DNA of 64,000 nucleotides from Cyanoderma ruficeps (lineage: Eukaryota; Chordata; Aves; Passeriformes; Timaliidae), in the NCBI GenBank assembly GCA_008694505.1, contig VZDJ01004378.1, positions 14,594,645 through 14,658,644 on the forward strand, in the 5' to 3' direction. A program made the position numbers and the translations under genes. Below are positions 53,601-62,600 of the stretch, piece after piece (the stretch's first letter is position 1; each line of letters starts with the position of its first letter). The notes below the pieces were generated by a model. That model saw nothing but the letters and a program-made list of their open reading frames with translations, did no database searches and was not told where the DNA came from.

Positions 53601-56600
53601 CTGCTAACAATTGCCAGTGCTGAAATATGCACTGTGAGGCAATACTGGTCTTTATCTTATAAAAGGAGGGGGAGAAGAAAATTAAAAAGATGAGTATCAT
53701 ACATCGAAAATTCCAGTAACTCATAACTGCTGCCATAATACTACCTGGGAATTAAGATGCAGCTCCTGCCTCACAGGGATCTATCTGGTAAGCTGTTGAG
53801 GCTCTTAAACAGTTCTGTTCACACTCAGATGGTGTTAAAGCAGTGAAAGGGAAAAAAAATCTAAATCTTCATCATCTCCAGGTCATGTGACTCAATGTGA
53901 ACAACAAGGACTTCAAGCCTTGAGACATACATACCATTTCCTTGAATGCACTTTCTATGGCCCCAATAACCAGGCACTCATGTGGGATCTTCTTCTCAGT
54001 GAAGAAGCGTGTTGGAGGCGTGCTGGGCGAGCCCGGGGCTCCCACACCGCCACGCAGGGAGGCTGCCCGTGTCAGTGTCCTGCTGTTGGTGGATGGGTTG
54101 TCAGGCTCCTCTCCCAGGCAGGTGGGTGGGAGGACAGCTGTGTTCCTCAGGATGTCCACGATCTCCTGCAGCTGCTCCAGGATATGGTGCTGCAGCAGTT
54201 TGGATGCGACCACAGCTGCCCCCGACCCAGCATGTCCATCAAACAGGGACCAGTAGTACAAGTTGATCCCATCTGTGTCCTGGAGAAGCAAGAGGGTGAG
54301 AAAAGGAAGGAAAAGGGATGGTCACTATCACACAGTTGTGAACAAGGTGGCACAGAGGCAGCAGGTGAAACACAGGTAACTTTCCCAGAGATAACATTCT
54401 TTCTGAAATCCAGAAATACCCACAGTGTCAGTACAACTCTGGCTGAAAGAAAAGACACTTGTTTTTATGACACATCCCCACCATGATTTTCTTTTCCTTA
54501 ACTACTTTAAAAAAAAGCCCAAGAAAAAAAGGAATAAGAAAGGCTGAACTTACAATCTTGCTTACCTTACAGCCATCATAGGTTGTAGAAGAATAGCATT
54601 TGAATATATGATAGATCTACCACCATGAAAGATCAAAATTCTACGCAAGACAGCACCTGATACTTAGTGACACACTTTTTTTTACTAGGTATGAGACAAA
54701 GGACCTCAGTTTGACATTCAGCAACAAACTTGAGCTCCACTTCCACAACTGGCAGACAAGGTCCATCCATGCTGGCAGATGGGGCAACTCAGGCTTTCCC
54801 TGCCTGTGCCAGCCCAGGAAACAACACCAGCACAGAGGTCCTTGAGGATGACAGATGCAAGTGAGATCAGCTGCACTTCATCTGATCTAGCCTCTTTGTT
54901 CACTGCCTGGCTCTTCACAGTCCCCTAAAAAGTTTCCTGTATAGTACTGGAAGACAGGGTATCAACCCAGGACTGGAGGCAGAGTAGCTCTGGGCATCAC
55001 AAGCTCCAATATGCCTGTAAAATACCAAGGAGCCATACTCTTGAAAACCTCAACTTTTTGGGGGAAGAGAAATTCACCTACCAATCCTCAGGTAACCATT
55101 TAAAACAGATGATACCCACCTTTCATGACAGTATATTTGGCAGCAGCACAGGGAAAGAGTCTTTCCTGTCTTTCCCTTCCTCTCAATTTCTTTTAATCCT
55201 GCACCTTCTCCCAGGTATGCAGGAAGAGCTGTTAGTCGGGCTGCCTCACAAGTCGGATGTGGGTGGACTAATACAGATTTAGAAAGAAACAATTTTGCAA
55301 GGGACAGGAATGAGGCTATGCTGTTGTAAAATACCTCATAATAAGAAAGCATAACCTAAATCTCGCTGCAATCAAATAACCTCAAAATTACATGCACACG
55401 TTACACTGTGGTCTAATTTAGGACGACAGATGTGATTTGTTTTTTTCACCCAAACACTGCTCCATTACACTACGGATCAGCATAAAGTCCAGGCACTACC
55501 TGCATCCCAGCACTTCGTGCCCAAAGCACTGCCTATTTCAAATGTATAGACAGGGCTGTGAACTGCAGCTCCTTTTACTTTCTCCTGTTTCAGCTGCTCC
55601 ACTAAGATGCCATGATAATAAAAATCACATAAAATTCGAGGTGGTGTTTTTTTCTGCATACAGCATTGCTGATGTGGTAAAGTTCAAATATATTCTTAAC
55701 CACAGTATCAACAGCATAGTCATCTACACAGCAGAGAGCTCCTCCAGGAGGAGGAATTCATCAGTCCCTCATGCACTCTTCATCTCATTACTGAAATGCT
55801 GCGATAAGGGGGTATTGTCCTAAAGTACTGTTTACTTACCACAGTAAGGATCACACAGGACACATTCTAGAATGGTGGAAAAAACAACATGTGCCACATT
55901 TCCGAACATGGTTCCTTAGCCAGACACCCCCTCCCCTTCTCTCCCTACACTTATCCAGCCTGGTAAATTCATCAAAAAACCTGTTGTGAAACTTCCCATC
56001 TGAAGGCAGGACTGGCAGTTGTACTACCTTGCTCTGGGCTCAGAATCCCTCCAAGTTCACACAACAGTTGGCTGCAAAATTCTGTATAAGTAATTTTTAA
56101 CGGCCAACGGGATTAGCAATTTAAAAACTTGCTTGTAAAAATAGACTGCTATTCGTGTAAAATGTAAAGTATTTTGCCAACAGAAACAAGTTTTCCAAAG
56201 AGAAAGTATTTCAGCTGAAAACTGAACCTATTTATTCAAAATGACAACACTGTGCCTCCTGGGATTTATATATCAAACCACTTCTGCTCTCATTCTTCTT
56301 TTAAGAGTTTGTTTCCCTGGCCAAAATCCATGTTATGATGCAACATGGATAATACTTCCACAGTTTTTGTCCTTGTGTCCTTTAAAGGTGCTACTCCTTT
56401 GGAAATTTGCTCTCTTTGGGGAGGAAAAACCCCAAGGCATTTCAACTCTGATTGAGGTTGAAATATTTTACCTTCCACCAAAAGGAAGTAATTTTGTCAT
56501 TGTTCTCCCCCTGCCTCCAAACTAGAACAGAGACTTAAAAATAAGAACAAGTTTGATCTGCATGCCATTTTCATGACTTCTCCAAAGCAAATCCCCCAGC

Positions 56601-59600
56601 AAAGTCTGTGTTACAGCTTTTCAGAAGTTAAAGGAGAACAGTTGTTAACACAATTTACTCTCATTATTATGATCTCAACTCTGGGTATGTCCTACACTGA
56701 TCAAGCCTCATGTGAATTTGGGAGTTAAATAAAGATGAGACTGGGATGCTTTAAAACGGATGAAAATAGCCCCTGACAAAAAGGGACATTGAAATGATAC
56801 CACTTATTTCCTCTGAGCCAATGGGCAGCACAAATCTGAACAGAGAAGTTCACATGGACCTGAGCTGTATTCTCAGACTCTCACTGACACATGTCACTGT
56901 AGCATGGCCACATCAACTATGGTGGTCCATTGATCTCATCCTTTTTAGAGTAGCAATTCTTGAACAAAGAGGATGTTGATACCAGTTCAGCTAAGCTCAG
57001 ACTGCACAGCTCCAAGATAGCTCTCTAAATTGCTCTTATGTCGGGCAGACAGAAGAACCCCTGCATTTTCAGACTATGCTCCTCTCATTCCAAAGTAGAT
57101 TTATTTCTCCCTAGCAACAGCAAAAGCACCCTAGATAACTGCGAAGTCTGTATTCTAAGCACTCAGGGGAGATGACTACCATAATGCTGCCCTCATACAA
57201 ACATTCTATGTGAGATGCTCTAGGGCCTTAACTTCAGTTGGGATCTGCAGGCATTACTGTAACCTAAATACTAGTCTTGAAAAACTTCTGTGTATTCCTA
57301 CAAAGCTTCATTTACTTCTGACCTGGCAAAGAGGAAAACCACAGATAACCTATTAGCTGTCTAAAAAAGGAAGAAAAAACAAACTTTTTCCCCACCCTGA
57401 GAATAAAAACAGCTCCTCTATTTGAAAGAAATTAATTCCCCAAAACCACACCTATTCAATGGGAAATAAAAATACGATGCAATTAAAGCAGTGACTCAGT
57501 GAATAAACAAGAGCCAGCAGTCAGGGCACACAAATGAGGCAAAATGCACAGAAAGGTCCTTGCTTTTCCTCGCACAGCCACCAAGAGATTACCTGTTTTG
57601 GTGTGCATATGCATTGCTCTTTGCTCTCTTTTACATTTGGGAGCTTGAACTTCCCAAAAAGAACTGACATTCAGCAATCTCAGAGAACAAGATATCTATT
57701 TTTACTAGCACTGGCAGTATTCTGCCAAAAATAGTCTTTCAAACACCAGTCATCATATCTTCTTTTATCTGGACAGAATCCTCAAATAGGAGTGTGGTCA
57801 GTCACCACAGTGATTTATTTTAGATTTTCATTCAAAAGATTCTGACCTAACAACAGGCTGAATAACTACCGGAAACATGAAGAGAAAACAAATCCTTCAC
57901 TGCACTGACCTTACAATTAACTTCCAGAATATACTAGGAAATTTAATGAGGAGCACTGCTGACGTAGCTTTCAGGAAGGTTCAGCAGTCTCCTGGGTTTT
58001 GCAATTGTAAAATATAATTAAGACATGCAAAGTTTTGGATCAAGCAGCAGACAAGAAATCATGAGAGAAATTGCATGTATATACACACATAATTTGAGCT
58101 CAATGACATGAAGAAAAAAAAAGGGAAAAACCTCAGCAATAGCTAGTGATCAATTTGGGACATGCTTTCAGGCAAGCTAGAAAGCAGTCTTACATTGCAA
58201 ATCTTCAGATTGTTGTTAGGGAATTCCACAACAGGTAAATAGATCATGCTGCCACTAAAGATTTTTTCTGGGAACTATTACCTACCCTGACTACTATTAT
58301 TCCAGACATGAACTACAGTCACAAAACACTTAAGAGTGCAACTTGACCTCTCATAAAATCTGAACTAGTTTAGTTTGTCCTCGGTAGCTTCAGCCGGTCT
58401 CAGCTGCCTTGGTTGTTCCTGGGTAGGGGGTGCACCTACGTACCCCCCTGCCCAAACAACTCCAGCAAGCCCCAGGCACAGGCTGCACTTAGCAAGCTTA
58501 GTGATAGTGATATTCAGCTTTTAGCAGTGATCAGCTCTTTTGTAGTGATTCTCAGCTATAGCTTGCTAAGTCGCCTTGGCAGACACAAGGGAGAGAGAGG
58601 AGAGGCGCCGTGTGAAGATTCCATAGTTTTAATCTTTATTAGCTTCTTCTACGAAGGGTTTCAGTGACGGCAGCTCTACTGAGCTGGGGAAGAGTGGGGT
58701 TTTTTATAGGGTACCGAGGTTTTGAGAAGTGGACCAATGGTACGCGTCAGGATAGAAAGTGACCTATTGTCTTACAGGGAGATAAGAGAGACCAAGCACG
58801 GGATAAAAGGTTGTTTTGCTTAGTCATGATTAGGCAAAGGGTTATTTTTGCTTAGTCATCATGATTAGGCCCTTAGGCGACTGACCGCCAGGGAGGCCTG
58901 GCTGCAACAAACTAGGCAAGCAATTGCCACCCTAATCACCAGAGAAAAGCCTCCTCATTTTATCAGTGTGTTCAGCTCCCTGTGGCAGGCTACCAACCTT
59001 GTGCCACACAAAAAAAAGACCATCCCAGATTTGTGGCAAAGAAAACTGCAGAATTAGTAATTATGTATCCTCACATTACAATGACAATTAATAATGCATC
59101 ACATTAAGTCCTGCAGCCTGATCATCACTATGACAATATCCTGGTACGGGATTTCTATTTTGCTTGCTGATGGTTTTCAGCACCATCATGACGGTACTCT
59201 GTAGTTAAAGGCATTTAAAAATACTACAAATGAAAAAGATGTGCAATTTAATATGAATGATCTTGAATGGGGACAGACAGGAGATATGATTAATCAAGCA
59301 GCAATGGAGTGGGATGGGGGGAAGGGGAGAAAATTAACTTAGGGTTGAAATTACAGAGTCTATCACTGCTCTGCTCATTTTATTACTGACCCTTTCAAGA
59401 AGAAAACCATGTTTATACTAATAGACTTCACATGATTTGTGTGCTGGGGTTAAAGAAATGTTCACATCTCCATTTCTGGCCTACCACCCCTCCTTTCCAC
59501 CCCTGGAAGTCCATGTGGAGAGTCAAGACCATGATAGTGGCATTCAACTTGTGTGGATCTCCAACTCCCTTATGCTGCTTTGTGAAAGAGCAGGGCTGGA

Positions 59601-62600
59601 TTGATGGGGTTGGCATTAAACAACAACCACACAATCTCAGTTGTAGCTGATGTTTCACAAACTTCCCAAAAAAGCAGGAGAAAACAAAGATGGCATGTGC
59701 CATTCTCAAAGAGTTTGTGGAAAAAAAGAAAAATCTGAGGATGATGAAAAGGACTCTGTTATATAAAGTTTAAATTTCAGTGCCTATTTCCCCTGTGCTC
59801 CACACTTTTAAAAAATCATTTCAATGAACTTCTTCCCTCATTCCTTTTTCCTTCAGTATTTCTGCAAGGTGCTTCACAACATAGAGACAATTTGAGATTG
59901 TGTGTTACAGTGGGATTTCCCTGGGAGGCATTTACACTATTTAGCCTCTGGCTTTCTTACTGAATATTTCCTGCGATGATATTCTATCATTCACTGTAGT
60001 ATCTAAAGCCAGTATTTCTAAATTTATTCATACAAATTAAGTTCCACCCTCATGACATTTAATATCAAACTCATATACTCCTTAAAAAATATTTGCCAAC
60101 AGTGCTACGTGAGGGGTATTGTACCTCACAGTACAAAAATATGAAAACAAAAATATGACACAACATAGAAATGTGCTTTTTTCCTCCCCCTTTTCAGATA
60201 TATTCAACCAACAAAAGATGTAGCAAGGAAAAAATCCTACTAACTGCTAGTGTAAGACTGCCCTCTAGTAGAAAACTTTCTCCAGGAATATGCTGCCTGT
60301 TTTGGGAAAATACATTACAAATTTAAATACACAAGCTGTGGTCTAATAACATGGTAAAATAGGTTCTTCACAACTATATAATGGATGTGACAGCACTTAT
60401 TCCAGTGCCACGTAGAAAACTGAAATAAATAAATAGATAAGAAGAGACTATATAAAGAACAAGATAACAAATAACTAGAAAAGAGTACACTCTATTACAG
60501 GGATCAGCTGGCTCCTAACTTTAGATATTATGCTCCTTTCTGGTCAAAATATGTTAGAAATAGAATCAAGAACAGAAGATTTGAAATAAAAGTGTTTTTT
60601 TCAAGAAACTTTAAAGGGAATGGCTGTTTCTTCCAAAATCAATATGAAAGATACAAAATCAAACTAGGAAATATACTAGCGAAGAGAGAAAGAAAAATCA
60701 GAACATTCCATGAGATACTTCTCATAAACTCTGTGCAAGTAGAAATTTATTGAGATTCATGAAATATCAAATTTATAAAAAAGAACAGGTTTTAAAAACA
60801 TGCAGTTTATTGACCCTACCATTACATTACCATAACAGTACAACTGTAACAATGGATGACATCAAGGTTAGTCAAGATGCCTTTCCAATAACGAAAGTAT
60901 TTTAGATCCCTGTATTTTTAATGCAGCCTAACCTTGTTAGGTATGTAACATTTGGAAAAAAGTTCCTTCTGAAGAAGGTGATTAACCATGGCTTTTGCTC
61001 CTGAGAGCTTTTGAAACTGGAAATTAATTGGGCTTTGTGAAACAATGCTACAAAGATTTTTATGTCCCATGAAAGCCCGCAAAATATGCAAAACCAGGCA
61101 AATTCAGCACAGTTACACTCACCCACATCCCAGATGTAGAGGCCCCCGACCACATATCTCACATGGTAGGTCTGGAACTTCAATGTGGTATGAGACCAAA
61201 TCTCATATCTCTGCACAGCATCAAGAAGTGTGTCCCCAGGCTGGTGTGTGCACAGAGGTCTTTGCAGCGTATCTGTGTGCATGGCACAGTGATACCCTCA
61301 GTGTCAAACAAACCCATCACCTGGACCAAGGATGCTGGCAGCTGTCTCGTTGCTTTTTCTATATACCAACAAGTACTGTGGCGAAATGCTTGCTTCATTA
61401 AACATAATTAATGCATAGAAAAGTTAAATACACTCCTGAAACCAAGCACCTTCCTGAACCAACAGCAGGAAGTTGCACAGACTTTCTAGGAAAGACTTTT
61501 AAAAACACAGCTAATTAAAGCAAATTCTGTTTTGCTTTGCATGACTGTATGTAGAACTCCTAGTTCCAGCAAGTTCTGGGCACAATTCTTTATCCAGGAA
61601 TTTGCAAAAATGTACTTGAAAAAAGAAATCATGACTGTCTGAATACAATGAGGAATATCAGCACACAGGAATTGAAACACGATTTAAGGAAAGATTTTTA
61701 AAGAGGAAAGAACAGGGTAATTTGCAAACCCAGAGAATCTCTCAGTTTGAAAATGTTGCAGCAATAATGAAATATGAAACAGAACTGGAGGGGCAAGAGG
61801 TTGGGAAAGACACAGTCCAAGAAGAATGCTTGTTTCTCAGGAGCCCAATGAACTCCACAGCCATCAGGTATACCATGCCATGGCATTCTGGGAGAGAGGT
61901 TAAAGCAGACTGCTAATTTCAAATAGACATACACACACCCCAACTAACAAAAAATCCCAAACCAAAAAAAACACCCAAAGCATACAAACAAACCAAAGCC
62001 TAAAACCAAAACAGAAAAACCCCAAACTACCAAAAGGTAACTTACAGTCCACTGAAAAACTTAATTATCTCTTAGGGACAATCTGTGTTCTCCAGCAGCA
62101 GGAATGCAGCCTGTCCACATTATCTGACTCCACCGTTCAGACAGGGCATTTAGTATTACATGGTGAAATCTTGGAATTGAACGCACACTATCAATCACTG
62201 CTGGAGGCTGAGCTCATGCTTAAAGAGCAGATGAAGTAATTAGCTAGTCAGGAAACAAGACAGATGAAAAATAGCAGATGATTGCCAGTAGACAAGTGTA
62301 TGACATACACCACACTTCACACAAAACAGAGAAGCAACAGTCTGCAAAAACCATTGAATTCCGTGTGCTGGATGACCTTACCCTACCTGTACAAACTAGA
62401 AGATCATCCTGTTTTAGTAGCTGATTAAATTGGAGAATGAAGTATCTTTCCAACATTGGCTGAAGATGTGGTTTAGTGGCTTAGATATAAGGTGTTTTAA
62501 CAGCCTATATGGTTCATATAGGGCTTTATCTGACCCCTGTGTAGGCAGAGTGAAAACAGCTGCCAATGCAGTGTCCACAGAGCTCCATGTAGTGCAAATG

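Larger units (their letters stand above)
47031..53934 (-). other. PPM1H: PPM1H intron 3
   Basis: This 6904-base intron holds a CA microsatellite (about 47.68 kb), an 11-G run at 48285-48295, single N bases at 48514 and 53166 in homopolymers, a GT-rich tract, a dense CpG island and an adjoining truncated CR1 LINE. From 50.4 to 53.1 kb nothing beyond ordinary AT-rich intron was seen. Confidence 0.7.

Noticed and set aside
53887..54486. 199-codon open frame on the plus strand
   Set aside because: It is antisense to PPM1H exon 3 and open only because the exon is GC-rich; it has no recognisable domain and extends into intron without splice signals.
59172..59195. Left half of a REST/NRSF site (ttcagcacc)
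   Set aside because: The right half-site is absent at any accepted spacing, so it is probably chance.
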